Shown here in pieces: positions 1 to 8,433 of a DNA stretch of 43,350 nt. The DNA comes from Desulfobulbaceae bacterium. Its GTDB lineage: Bacteria; Desulfobacterota; Desulfobulbia; Desulfobulbales; Desulfobulbaceae. Each line of letters begins with the position of its first letter. Positions within the stretch are counted from its first letter, which is position 1. The notes beneath the pieces were generated by a model. It did not search any database. It worked only from the letters and a program-made list of their open reading frames with translations, and was not told the origin of the DNA. A program made the position numbers and the translations under genes. The DNA is taken from contig JAFLKR010000017.1 in NCBI GenBank assembly GCA_019163135.1, positions 1-43,350 of the forward strand, written 5' to 3'.

Positions 1-1
1 G

Positions 2-121
2 TCCACGGAGTTGGTAGAACTTGCCGAGGTTGTCGGCAAGCGCAAGGCCGTGCCCCTGGATCATCCCTGGATCCGGGCTGCTCTGGAGACTGGGACCTGC
101 CTAGGAAATCATATCTCTTAG
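2..121 (+). CDS. C-terminal end of an unidentified protein, cut by the window edge
   Basis: An open frame runs from the first bases to a TAG at 119-121 and encodes about 39 residues ending in HPWIRAALETGTCLGNHIS. Charged and hydrophobic residues alternate as in a real protein, and no stop interrupts it, but the fragment is too short to name. Its start lies outside the window. The next 127 bases up to the alanine dehydrogenase stop show no further gene. It could be the end of a transposase or of a house-keeping protein; I do not recognise it. Confidence 0.4.
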   Translation, partial: STELVELAEVVGKRKAVPLDHPWIRAALETGTCLGNHIS

Positions 122-248
122 TAGTTCTGGCGAGTTCGACGACAGGCTCTTAGAGAAAAAAAGCAGGCGGGGTACATACAGGATGTAGCGGGAGGAACGG
201 ATGGGCAAGCCGTTTATTGCTTACCCACCGGATATCCCGTATGAGCGC

Positions 249-1379
249 TCAGTGGGCGGTGCCGCCCGCCAGCACCGTGGCCAAAGGGGTGTAGGGAAGC
301 CCAAAGGCCTCGGCCACGGCTTGACAGGTGATCTGACCTTCGACGACATTGACCCCCAGGCCAATGCCGGGGTTGTCCTGCGCCGCCCGCCGCCAACCCT
401 TGTCGGCCAGGAGGACGGCGTAAGGCAAGGTGGCGTTGGTCAAGGCCAGGGTAGAAGTCAGGGGAACAGCGCCAGGCATGTTGGCTACGCAGTAATGGAG
501 AATGCCATCGACCTCGAACACCGGATGATCGTGGGTGGTCGGCCGGGAGGTTTCGAAACAGCCGCCCTGATCAATGGCGACATCGACCAGCACCGCCCCC
601 GGCTTCATGGTTTTGAGCATTTGGCGGCTGATCAGCTTGGGGGCCTTGGCGCCGGGCAGCAGCACCGCCCCGATGATGGCATCCGCCTTGGACGCCAGTT
701 CACGAATGGCGGCGGGGGAAGACATCAGGGAGATGCAGTTTTTCGGCATGGTTTCGGCCAGATGGCGCAATCGGGGCAGGCTGGTGTCGAGCAGGTAGAC
801 GATCGCCCCTAAACCGCTGGCGATTCGCGCCGCCTCGGTGCCGACCACCCCGCCTCCGAGCACCAGGACTATCGCCGGCGCAACTCCCGGCACCCCGCCC
901 AGCAGAATCCCCCGGCCGCCCTGGCTGCGCTCAAGATATTTGGCTGCTTCCTGAGCCGCCATCCGGCCGGCGACCTCGCTCATCGGGGTCAACAGCGGTA
1001 GGGCGCCTCGCTGGTCGGTAATGGTTTCATAGGCGATACAGACCGCCTTGCGCGCCATCATCTCCCGAGTCAGCGCTTCAGAAGCCGCAAAGTGAAAATA
1101 GGTGAACAGAATCTGCCCTTCCCGGATCAGTTCGTATTCCCTGAGCAGCGGTTCTTTGACGTGCATGATCATCTCCGCCCGCCCGTAGATCTCCGCGGGG
1201 GTTGCAACCAGTTCCGCCCCGGCCTCTGCATAAAGTGGGTCAGCAAACCCACTGCCGATGCCGGCGCTGTGTTCCACTAGGAGGCGGTGCCCGCCCCTGA
1301 CCAGCACTTCCACGCCGGCCGGAGTCATGCATACCCGATTTTCCTCTGCTTTAATCTCCTTAAGAATACCGATGATCAT
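249..1379 (-). CDS. ald: alanine dehydrogenase
   Basis: Catalyses the reversible NAD-dependent deamination of L-alanine to pyruvate and ammonium in the cytoplasm. The 376-residue product has the usual length and the family opening MIIGILKEIKAEENRVCMTP. The nucleotide-binding glycine cluster (LVLGGGVVGTEAA) comes in the middle, and the end has the family pattern GLPYTPLA. An upstream in-frame start would add 31 residues. I chose the ATG at 1379 because AGGAG lies eight bases before it and because homologues begin there. The gene diverges from the L,D-transpeptidase and appears monocistronic. Its ammonium product or substrate links it in theme to the nitrogen genes at 22.7-31.2 kb. Confidence 0.95.
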   Translation of the reverse strand: MIIGILKEIKAEENRVCMTPAGVEVLVRGGHRLLVEHSAGIGSGFADPLYAEAGAELVATPAEIYGRAEMIMHVKEPLLREYELIREGQILFTYFHFAASEALTREMMARKAVCIAYETITDQRGALPLLTPMSEVAGRMAAQEAAKYLERSQGGRGILLGGVPGVAPAIVLVLGGGVVGTEAARIASGLGAIVYLLDTSLPRLRHLAETMPKNCISLMSSPAAIRELASKADAIIGAVLLPGAKAPKLISRQMLKTMKPGAVLVDVAIDQGGCFETSRPTTHDHPVFEVDGILHYCVANMPGAVPLTSTLALTNATLPYAVLLADKGWRRAAQDNPGIGLGVNVVEGQITCQAVAEAFGLPYTPLATVLAGGTAH

Positions 1380-1733
1380 CGCTGGCGCTCCTGGTGCATG
1401 AGAAATTCCCTGGTTCTGCTTCCTGTCAATAAAAATAACATACCTTTTCCACCAGGGTCGAACAAGCAGCAAAAACAGCCCGTCAAAAGGCCGGAGCCCC
1501 TGCAGCTCAAAGGCTGATATCGGAGGTGAATGGACCAGGTAGAAAAAAACGCGCCGCAGGCAAGCACGAATGCAGCATTTTTCCGCAAATTATGGTTAAT
1601 GAACTTGTCATAATCGCTGTTTTTCCGTAAAGAGCATAGATTATTTCAGACGAAATTAATGAGGCCGCATTGCCCTGCCCCATACCAGAGATTAACCGCA
1701 CCAGCAACCCACCCGAATCCAACAAGAGAAACC
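1380..1733. other. divergent intergenic region between ald and the L,D-transpeptidase gene
   Basis: These 354 bases hold the ribosome-binding site of ald at their left end and the weak AGAGA-type site of the transpeptidase at their right end. The middle (1570-1660) is AT-rich and is where both promoters would be expected. A TTGTCA at 1605-1610 could be a plus-strand -35 element, but the matching -10 (TAAAGA at 1628) is poor. No RNA gene, repeat or convincing ORF was seen. Confidence 0.4.
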
Positions 1734-3515
1734 ATGCCCGCACGCCGCACCCCCTCCCCTTTCCTCCTGCAAATTTTAGGAAAAATGCTCTTAATCGCAT
1801 CGTTGCTGCTCATGCCGCTGACGGTGACCGCCGAAGAGAGTATCCCTCTTGTTATTCAGCAGCGACTCGAAGAACTTTGTTTTGAAGAACAGCCTGAGAA
1901 AAGCAATCAGGAACCGATTTATGCCGCTGGTTTTCTCCTGGACCTGTACCGAAAAAATCAGTTTCAGCTGCTCTGGACCAATCTCGACAACATCAACCAA
2001 CTGCTCAGCGCCATTATCAACAGCGCTGAAGAAGGACTGATCCCCGACGATTATCATCTCAAGGCCATCACCCACCTTGGCAACGCCTTGAATGGTGGCA
2101 CCACCGTTGCCCAGTTGGTGGAATACGACCTGCTGCTCTCCGACGCCATGGTCCTGCTCGACCAGCATAAACGCTACGGCAAGGTTGATCCCCGCAAAGT
2201 CGAAGAAAAAAAGAATCTGGAACCCGCCACTCCCCGCAACCTGCCGAGCGACACCTATCTCACCGCCATCAAAACCGGCACGGTTCGAGCGACCCTGGAT
2301 AAAAGCGCCCCCGAGCATCAGGCCTACACCAATCTGAAGAAGGCCTTGACCCAGTACCGGAAAATCGCCAGCAACGGCGGTTGGCAACACGTTCCCACGG
2401 GGCCAAGCCTCAAACCGGGCATGCGGGACCAGCGGGTTGCATCCATGCGCAAACGCCTGGCAGTGACCGGCGATTTACATCAGAAGGGTTCCGGTGATCC
2501 CGCTGTTTTCGACGACACCCTGATCGCGGCAGTTAAAACCTTTCAGGCCCGGCACCACCTGGAACCCGATGGTGTCGGGGGACCAACCACCCTCAGCACC
2601 ATGAATGTGCCGGTGGCCGACCGAATCAATCAGATTCGGGTTAATCTGGAGCGAACCCGCTGGGTTATCCGTGACATGCCCAGTTCCAGCCTTATTGTCG
2701 ACATCGCCGGATTCGCGTTGCAGTACTACCATCAGGACAAACTGGTCTGGTCCAGCAAGGTCATGGTCGGCAAACCCTTTCACCAGACCCCGGTTTTCCG
2801 GTCCGCAGTTACCTATCTGGTGCTCAACCCGACCTGGACGATCCCCCCGGAGATAGCCAAGAACGAAACGGTTCCCAGCATCAGCAAGGATCAGAATTTT
2901 CTCCACAAACAACGCCTCCGCGTCTTCGCTGGCGGCGGGACGGAAGTCGATGCGGCCTCGATCCCCTGGAACCAGTACGTCGGCAAACACTTTCCCTATA
3001 CCCTTCGACAGGATTCAGGGGCGGATAACTCGCTGGGCCTGATCAAGTTTCTCTTCCCCAACCCCTACCATGTTTATCTCCACGATACTCCAAGCAAATC
3101 TCTGTTCGGCAGGACACAGCGCGCCTTCAGTCACGGCTGCATCCGGGTCCAGAACCCCCTGGAACTGGGAAAATTGCTGCTGGCCAATGACAACGGCAAC
3201 CCGACCAGCGGAGAAAAATTCGAGCAGATCCTGGCTTCCGGCAAAACCACCACGGTGATTCTCAAGCAGCCCCTGCCCATTTATCTCATCTACCTGACCA
3301 CCAATGTCCGGGACGGGGTGGTGTTCTTCAAGCCCGACCTTTATGACCGCGACCCTGGCATCTTCGAAGCGCTCAACAGCCCGCCTTCCGTACTGGAGCA
3401 ATCAACCCAGATCGCAGAAGCCAAGGCGCAGGCCGCGGCCCTGCTCGGCAGGACCAGCACGGAGAACAAGACCCAGAGCACAACCCTGGCCGGTGAGAAC
3501 GGCAAAACCATTTAA
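1734..3515 (+). CDS. L,D-transpeptidase (YcbB/LdtD type) with peptidoglycan-binding domain
   Basis: A periplasmic enzyme expected to form 3-3 cross-links in peptidoglycan or to attach proteins to it. The 593-residue protein starts with a signal peptide: a basic MPARR segment, then a hydrophobic stretch ending near TVTAEES. A helical scaffold follows, then a PG_binding_1 domain at about residues 225-292, and a YkuD catalytic domain at about 316-510. The active-site motif SHGCIRV places His467 and Cys469 in the expected spacing. The order scaffold, PG-binding, YkuD matches the large YcbB class rather than small LdtA-like enzymes. An ATG at 1659 is in frame but would put 25 non-signal-like residues ahead of the signal peptide, so I prefer 1734. 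The last 60 residues are low in complexity and unassigned. Confidence 0.9.
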   Translation: MPARRTPSPFLLQILGKMLLIASLLLMPLTVTAEESIPLVIQQRLEELCFEEQPEKSNQEPIYAAGFLLDLYRKNQFQLLWTNLDNINQLLSAIINSAEEGLIPDDYHLKAITHLGNALNGGTTVAQLVEYDLLLSDAMVLLDQHKRYGKVDPRKVEEKKNLEPATPRNLPSDTYLTAIKTGTVRATLDKSAPEHQAYTNLKKALTQYRKIASNGGWQHVPTGPSLKPGMRDQRVASMRKRLAVTGDLHQKGSGDPAVFDDTLIAAVKTFQARHHLEPDGVGGPTTLSTMNVPVADRINQIRVNLERTRWVIRDMPSSSLIVDIAGFALQYYHQDKLVWSSKVMVGKPFHQTPVFRSAVTYLVLNPTWTIPPEIAKNETVPSISKDQNFLHKQRLRVFAGGGTEVDAASIPWNQYVGKHFPYTLRQDSGADNSLGLIKFLFPNPYHVYLHDTPSKSLFGRTQRAFSHGCIRVQNPLELGKLLLANDNGNPTSGEKFEQILASGKTTTVILKQPLPIYLIYLTTNVRDGVVFFKPDLYDRDPGIFEALNSPPSVLEQSTQIAEAKAQAAALLGRTSTENKTQSTTLAGENGKTI

Positions 3516-3551
3516 CCTCCACGGACAACTCTCCGACAAGATCAGGTCAAA

Positions 3552-3761
3552 ATGCGCAAGGTCCCCTGTGAACTTACCCTCGGCAACGGCGGCGATGTCA
3601 TTGCCATGGTGCCGCTGGATGACGACGGCACCCTCCACATCCCCCGGTTCGCCACCTATGGTACCTTTCAGGAGGGTGTCCTCAAATGCAGGGTCATGAT
3701 CCCTGAGGACCGGGAGGGTGTTCTCCGGGAGATCTGGCAGAATGGGGACCAGGCAAGATAG
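3552..3761 (+). CDS. small protein of unknown function (69 residues)
   Basis: Lies 36 bases after the L,D-transpeptidase stop on the same strand, so it is probably co-transcribed. An AGGT sits just before its ATG. The product begins MRKVPCELTLGNGGDVIAMV and is acidic, with alternating hydrophobic positions that suggest a small beta-rich fold. It has no signal peptide or membrane segment. I do not recognise the family. The protein-like composition and the absence of a better frame on either strand make it plausible as a real gene. Confidence 0.55.
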   Translation: MRKVPCELTLGNGGDVIAMVPLDDDGTLHIPRFATYGTFQEGVLKCRVMIPEDREGVLREIWQNGDQAR

Positions 3762-3868
3762 CCACTCGCCGGCTGGATCATGCTGAATTGCCATTCTCCA
3801 TCGCCTTGACCGATAAATAATTTTTGATTCTCCACCCCTCGATTTTCAAAGGTCCCCACCTCTTGCGC

Positions 3869-6421
3869 TCACCCAAGCAGGGCCACCGGTTTGCGCCGGA
3901 TCACCGAATCGGCGGCCAGGGCGGCGATCACAGCACAGAGCAGCGGAGCCGCAACCAGCAAAACCAGGCCCGACTGCCACTGGAAGCCCCAGATCCGATC
4001 AAACAGCCACCAGGCCACGGCGTAGGAACAGCCATAGCTCAGGAGGGTGGCTGCCAACGCCGCCATTCCCCCCCAAAAACCGAACTCCAGCATGACGAGC
4101 ATCCGTATCCGGTTGATCCCGGCCCCCAGCACCCTGAGCAGGTTTATTTCCCGCTCACGCCGCAGGGCTTCTTGCCGTGCGATCGAAATCACCGCCACCA
4201 GCCCGGTTGCCATGGCCAGCCAGGCCATAAAGCGCAGTGAGTTGGTCAACTTGCCTCCGATATCGCCCAATTGCTCGACCATCCTGGTCACATCAATCAC
4301 CGAAATATTGGGAAACGCACTGACCAGTCGGTGCATCACCTCCTGCTTCTCTGCCGAAGCCACCCGGCTCACCGAGGCCAGGAAAGTCTTAGGAGCCGCA
4401 TCCAGCACCCCTTTTTGGACCAGCATAAAAAAATTGGGCTGAAAACTGTTCCAGCGGACCTTACGCAGGTTGACAATCCGCCCTTCCAGTTCGATCCCCA
4501 GGATATCAACAACCAGCCGGTCGCCGATGCTTACCCCCAACCGCTCGCTGAACTGCTGCTCCATCGAAATTTCAAAGGGCTCATCCGCCGTTCCCGACCA
4601 AGGCAGTGTGCGCATTGGCACGCCCTTGATCACGGTTTCGGAAGGGTCCAACTGATCCCGGCTGGAAAAATTGAACTCCGTTCTTTGGAAAACGCCCCGC
4701 TCCGCCCCTTGCAGCCGGCTCAGCCACTTGAGAAATTCCATCCCATTTACCCTGACGATCCGGCCTTGTACCATGGGGGCCTGGGGGGAGAGCAGAGGGC
4801 CGCTGCCCTGAAAAAATGCTTGCAACGGCTCACGCTGCTGTTCCTGGATATCCACCAAAAATAAGAAGGGACGTTCGATATCTTCCGGCTGTCCGATCTC
4901 CTCGCGCAACCCGTTTTCAAGCTGGGGAACCAGGTGCATCAGCAACAGGGCGGTGGCCAGGGCCGCAAACACCGCCGTGGCCGACAACCGGTTGCGGGCA
5001 AGATTACGCCAAACGATCCTGGCGCTCACACCGCTGGTTTGCGACCATTGCTGACAGCCGTTGAGGAGCAGACTAGCAATCAACGAAAAAAAGAGGACCA
5101 CCGCAAGGATTCCCACCGTAAAAAAGGCCCCGTGGCGCAGCGATCCGCTGAGGACCGTGGCCAGCAGCACCAGCATGGCCAGAGCCGGCAGCAGACTGAG
5201 GAATGCCAGCGCCCCTTTCCACCCGGTAGAGCCGGTGCGGAGATCCTCCTGGAGCAGCGCGAGCGGCCTGACCCTGAAAATTCGCAGGTAGACCGGCAGG
5301 CAGAACAGCAGGCTGCCGACGGCCCCAACCAGCACCGTGATGAATCCGCTGGCGGGATTAATGCGCAGGTGGAGATGAGGAGGGATGATACCGGTGAACA
5401 GTTGGCCAAAGAGCGGCAGCAGCAACCAGGCCAAGGCTATGGCCATGCAGGCGGCAATCAAGCCGAGCAGGGACAGCTGACCGGCGAAAAGGACCAGGCA
5501 TTGCCGACGGCTTGCACCCAGACTGCGGAGGATGGCGGTTTCTTTCAATCGGGCCTGAAGGTACTCTCGAAAGAGATAGGCAGCAGTTATTCCCGAAAGC
5601 ATGAGCGCCACCATGCCGGCAAGGCCGAGGAATCCGCTGAAATAATCTACCATCCGGCCTAGACGACGGTTGACGTTGACGGTATTGGCAATCCGAACCT
5701 CGGGGATTTTTCCGGAATCGCCAGAAAAAGCGGTGGTCAGCCGGGCGAGGACTTGGGCGGCATCGACGGTATCCGGCAAGCGGATGAAATGTTTATAGGA
5801 AATTCTGCTACCGAAACGGATCAGGCCGGAAGCGCGCAGTTGGGGCAGGCCGAGATAAATTCTCGGCGCCAGCACCAGAGAGGTGAACTCGCTCCCCGGA
5901 TCCTGTTCAAAAAAATAGGCGGCCTTATAATCCGCCTGCCCGATTTTCAGGGTGTCCCCGGCCTGCAATTCAAAAGATCGGGCCGTCTCCCGGCTCATTA
6001 ACAGTTTGGGCTCCCGCTGGAGGCTGCCGATCACCTGGGCATGGGCTAACTCCTCGGGATAACGAAAGGACCCGTACAGAGGATAGGCAGCATCAATAGC
6101 CACAATCTGGGCCAACTTGGCGACCTGTTCGCCCTTGATCATGGAATAAAAAGAAATCTGTTCGGACACGGCGCTGGCGGGTCCAATGATCGCCCGATAG
6201 GTCTCCACTTCCGATTCGGTCAGGGGGCGGGAGGACTGAAGCACCAAATCGGCGGTGAGGATTTCGCGAAGATTGGTATCCAGGTGGCGGCTCAACGAGG
6301 CCCCAAAACTACTGATGAGCAGAAAACCGGTGAGCCCAAGGGTCAAATTAATGATGAACAGCAGGGTAAAACGAAGGTTCCGGGAGAGATCCCGCAGGCC
6401 TAGTCGCAGCAGCACCCTCAC
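3869..6421 (-). CDS. ybbP: ABC transporter permease, FtsX/MacB type (YbbP-like)
   Basis: An 850-residue inner-membrane protein with the duplicated layout of the YbbP/LolC-E/FtsX superfamily. A first transmembrane helix near residues 19-40 is followed by a large periplasmic domain. Three further helices cluster around 260-380, with more membrane segments near 400-460. A second periplasmic domain follows, then three C-terminal helices from about 715 to the end. The protein ends in the cytoplasmic tail RRKPVALLG. Its start codon overlaps the stop of the ATPase gene by four bases (ATGA), a sign of translational coupling. With the ATPase it should form a type VII (mechanotransmission) ABC system, which works on envelope substrates rather than importing solutes. 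The true substrate of YbbAP is not settled. Confidence 0.88.
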   Translation of the reverse strand: MRVLLRLGLRDLSRNLRFTLLFIINLTLGLTGFLLISSFGASLSRHLDTNLREILTADLVLQSSRPLTESEVETYRAIIGPASAVSEQISFYSMIKGEQVAKLAQIVAIDAAYPLYGSFRYPEELAHAQVIGSLQREPKLLMSRETARSFELQAGDTLKIGQADYKAAYFFEQDPGSEFTSLVLAPRIYLGLPQLRASGLIRFGSRISYKHFIRLPDTVDAAQVLARLTTAFSGDSGKIPEVRIANTVNVNRRLGRMVDYFSGFLGLAGMVALMLSGITAAYLFREYLQARLKETAILRSLGASRRQCLVLFAGQLSLLGLIAACMAIALAWLLLPLFGQLFTGIIPPHLHLRINPASGFITVLVGAVGSLLFCLPVYLRIFRVRPLALLQEDLRTGSTGWKGALAFLSLLPALAMLVLLATVLSGSLRHGAFFTVGILAVVLFFSLIASLLLNGCQQWSQTSGVSARIVWRNLARNRLSATAVFAALATALLLMHLVPQLENGLREEIGQPEDIERPFLFLVDIQEQQREPLQAFFQGSGPLLSPQAPMVQGRIVRVNGMEFLKWLSRLQGAERGVFQRTEFNFSSRDQLDPSETVIKGVPMRTLPWSGTADEPFEISMEQQFSERLGVSIGDRLVVDILGIELEGRIVNLRKVRWNSFQPNFFMLVQKGVLDAAPKTFLASVSRVASAEKQEVMHRLVSAFPNISVIDVTRMVEQLGDIGGKLTNSLRFMAWLAMATGLVAVISIARQEALRREREINLLRVLGAGINRIRMLVMLEFGFWGGMAALAATLLSYGCSYAVAWWLFDRIWGFQWQSGLVLLVAAPLLCAVIAALAADSVIRRKPVALLG

Positions 6422-7137
6422 CGCAGCACCCCCTGTTCGAGCCGTAACCGGTGGGTGCAGCGTTCGGCTAATTCCTGGTTGTGGGTGACCACGATCATGG
6501 TCATCTTAACTTTCGCCACCAGCGCAAACAGCAGGTTCGAGACCTCCCGGCCGGTGGCCACGTCGAGATTGCCGGTGGGTTCATCGGCCAGCAGGATGAC
6601 CGGCTCGACCACCAAGGCTCGGGCAATCGCCACCCGCTGGCATTCCCCTCCGCTGAGATGGCCGGGCAGATGGGTTCGCCGCGCCGAAAGCCCCACCTGC
6701 GCAAGCATCTTATCGATGGTTTCCTGGCGGCAGGGGCGGCCTAACAACTCCAGCGGCAGTCGAATATTTTCTTCGGCCGATAAATGCGGCATCAGATGAA
6801 ACTGCTGAAACACGATGCCGATGTTCTTCGCCCGAAAACGGGTCAGCTGGGCCTCGTCCATGGCGACCAGATCAGCACCGTTGACTACCAGCCGCCCCCG
6901 GTCCGGCCGGTCCAGACCAGCCAGCAGGGCGATCAGGGTCGACTTGCCGCTGCCGGACTGCCCAGTGACCGCCAGGGTGTCGCCGACCGCCAGCGAACAG
7001 TTGATGCCGGCCAGAACCTGGAGGGGTTCTGCCCCCGGCTGGGGATAGGCTTTATGGAGATTTTCGATCTCGACGATCTGGCGGTCCACCGCCACCTCTC
7101 CACCCCTGGCAGGAGGCTCACTTTTTTCTGGTCGCAT
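6418..7137 (-). CDS. ybbA: ABC transporter ATP-binding protein (YbbA/LolD family)
   Basis: The 239-residue ATPase partner of the FtsX-like permease. It has the Walker A motif GQSGSGKS, the Q-loop in FQQFHLMP, the signature LSGGECQRVAIARAL and the Walker B LLADEPTGNLD, all intact and in order. The first 20 residues precede the usual family beginning (IVEIENLHKAY), so translation may start a little later, for example at an in-frame GTG. As annotated, the 5' end overlaps the tesA stop by 20 bases and the 3' end overlaps the permease start by four. This marks a tight three-gene operon. Confidence 0.92.
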   Translation of the reverse strand: MRPEKSEPPARGGEVAVDRQIVEIENLHKAYPQPGAEPLQVLAGINCSLAVGDTLAVTGQSGSGKSTLIALLAGLDRPDRGRLVVNGADLVAMDEAQLTRFRAKNIGIVFQQFHLMPHLSAEENIRLPLELLGRPCRQETIDKMLAQVGLSARRTHLPGHLSGGECQRVAIARALVVEPVILLADEPTGNLDVATGREVSNLLFALVAKVKMTMIVVTHNQELAERCTHRLRLEQGVLR

Positions 7138-7762
7138 GGGGTTCCATTAGGTGTTGCTTGAGGAAGGGATAGACGTGGAGGGCGATCCGGCGATGGCCTT
7201 CGGCGTTAGGGTGGATGCCGTCGGCTTGATTAAAGGCCGCAACCCCGCCCACCCCTTCGAGTAGAAAGGGGATGAGCTCGAGGGCATAGCGGGCGGCGAG
7301 ATCGCGGTAGACCTTGCGGAAGGCATCGGTGAAATCATCGCCGTAATTGGGTGGCAGTTCCATCCCGCCCAAGATCACGGTCATACCTTGCGCCTGGGCA
7401 GCGGCTATCACCTCCGCCAGATTCTTCTCCATCTCATCGATGGTCAGGCCGCGCAAACCGTCGTTGGCCCCCAGGGCCAGAAACAGCACCGAAGGGTGAA
7501 GTTTGCCCCGGTACCATTGCAACCGAGCCAGAGCGCTGGCCGAGGTCGAACCGCTGATGGAACCGTTGACAATCCGGACATCGGTTATCCCGTCCTGGGA
7601 CAGCATGGCGCCAAGCAGTTGCGGGTAGGTCTCCTCCGCTTGTACTCCCAAGCCGGCAGTCAGCGAATCACCCAGAAAGAGGACGCTCCGCTCCGCCCCG
7701 GCGAACAAGGGGAGGCCACCCAGCAATATAAAAATCCAGAGGATGATTGACAATCGACCCAT
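7118..7762 (-). CDS. tesA: periplasmic SGNH esterase / thioesterase I (TesA-like)
   Basis: A 214-residue secreted lipid hydrolase. An N-terminal signal peptide (hydrophobic IILWIFILLGGLPLFAGA) is followed by the SGNH block I motif FLGDSLTAG carrying the nucleophilic serine. Next come the glycine and asparagine blocks (GANDGL) and the C-terminal DGIHPNAEGH with the catalytic Asp and His. It is the first gene of the minus-strand operon with ybbA and ybbP. In Escherichia coli the same three genes are neighbours but tesA is divergent, so here the functional link is expressed as an operon. Likely substrates are acyl esters, lysophospholipids or aryl esters; which one cannot be told from sequence. 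Confidence 0.9.
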   Translation of the reverse strand: MGRLSIILWIFILLGGLPLFAGAERSVLFLGDSLTAGLGVQAEETYPQLLGAMLSQDGITDVRIVNGSISGSTSASALARLQWYRGKLHPSVLFLALGANDGLRGLTIDEMEKNLAEVIAAAQAQGMTVILGGMELPPNYGDDFTDAFRKVYRDLAARYALELIPFLLEGVGGVAAFNQADGIHPNAEGHRRIALHVYPFLKQHLMEPHATRKK

Positions 7763-7902
7763 AATTCGTTCTTAAAATCCACGCTAGAGAGGAACCGCAA
7801 CCCGTTGTTTACTATGGGCATGATATTGCTTTTCACAAGCAGCGACGAGTTTTTTCAAGGGACGTCCCGAAAGGGGCAATGGAAGCGAAGCAAGGAGAGG
7901 AA

Positions 7903-8283
7903 CTACCCCATGTTGGCGGCGCAGGACGGGCAGACCCCGAACAGAAAAATTTCATGCGCTTCGACGATAAACCCTTCGGGGGCAGCAGCCTGCTGGTTGA
8001 GGGTGCAGCCGGGAAGTTCGAAAACCCGGTTGCAGTCGTGACAGTGAAAATGATGGTGATGGCCCTTGCCGGTGCGCTCGTACAAGGTCCCCATGGCCGG
8101 GTGGTTGATCTGTTGGAGCCAGCCTTGGTCGACCAGCAGTTTGAGGTTGCGGTAGACCGTGGCCTGATTGAGCGATTCGACCATGGCGCGGCCATGCTGG
8201 AGGATTTCCTCAATCCCCAGGGGCCGTTCCTCAACCTGGAAGACCTGCTCGATGGCTGCGCGCTGTGATGTTTTTCTTTTCAT
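7903..8283 (-). CDS. zur: Fur-family repressor, probably the zinc regulator Zur
   Basis: A 126-residue Fur-family protein. A winged-helix DNA-binding half carries the recognition pattern [12 protein letters not shown] (residues 39-50). The metal-binding half has a histidine cluster [10 protein letters not shown] (75-84) and two cysteine pairs, C81/C84 and C118/C121, forming the structural zinc site. Fur, PerR and Zur are hard to separate by sequence. I call Zur because the gene is divergent from znuABC and a palindromic operator pair lies between them, one member of which covers this gene's own promoter. The start ATG at 8283 gives the family's standard beginning. Confidence 0.85.
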   Translation of the reverse strand: MKRKTSQRAAIEQVFQVEERPLGIEEILQHGRAMVESLNQATVYRNLKLLVDQGWLQQINHPAMGTLYERTGKGHHHHFHCHDCNRVFELPGCTLNQQAAAPEGFIVEAHEIFLFGVCPSCAANMG

Positions 8284-8304
8284 ATTTCCGGCTCCATTGG
8301 TCCC

Positions 8305-8333
8305 ACTATAGCCTTCGCCCTTTCTTATTGCAA
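8305..8333 (-). promoter_or_regulatory. predicted zur promoter
   Basis: Reading the minus strand, TTGCAA (8328-8333) and TATAGT (8305-8310) are separated by 17 bases. The -35 element lies inside the left 22-bp palindrome, so binding there would block zur transcription. Confidence 0.55.
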
Positions 8334-8347
8334 AAGGTTTTGCAATA
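8326..8347. promoter_or_regulatory. predicted Zur operator 1 (perfect palindrome)
   Basis: A perfect 22-bp palindrome: ten-base arms TATTGCAAAA and TTTTGCAATA around a central GG. It overlaps the -35 region of the minus-strand zur promoter and lies just upstream of the znuA -35. Its size and symmetry fit a Fur-family dimer site. That it binds Zur is inferred from position. Confidence 0.72.
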
Positions 8348-8351
8348 TCGA

Positions 8352-8379
8352 TTGACGAACGGCCTGACTCCGGTATAAT
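8352..8379 (+). promoter_or_regulatory. znuABC promoter
   Basis: TTGACG (8352-8357) and a consensus TATAAT (8374-8379) are separated by 16 bases. The -10 element is partly inside the second palindrome, the classic arrangement for repression. Transcription would start near 8386 and leave a leader of about 48 bases before znuA. Confidence 0.75.
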
Positions 8380-8397
8380 GCAAATCCATTCGCATTA
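8376..8397. promoter_or_regulatory. predicted Zur operator 2
   Basis: A 22-bp imperfect palindrome with outer arms TAATGC and GCATTA. It has the same length and key positions as operator 1 (shared pattern TA.TGCAAA then TT.GCA.TA). It overlaps the znuA -10 hexamer and the expected transcription start. Two sites of equal length with matched bases in one 150-bp region are unlikely by chance. Confidence 0.68.
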
Positions 8398-8433
8398 ACA
8401 GGCAGGATCGAATCACTCAAGGGGGAGATCTCT

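Noticed and set aside
210-240. Possible hairpin (GGGCAAGC / GCTTACCC) after ald
   Set aside because: The stem has a mismatch and there is no T-run on the ald strand, so it cannot be called a terminator.
1473-1800. Short minus-strand frames upstream of ald (97 and 70 residues)
   Set aside because: They cover the divergent promoter region, have no ribosome-binding site or protein-like composition, and overlap the transpeptidase signal peptide.
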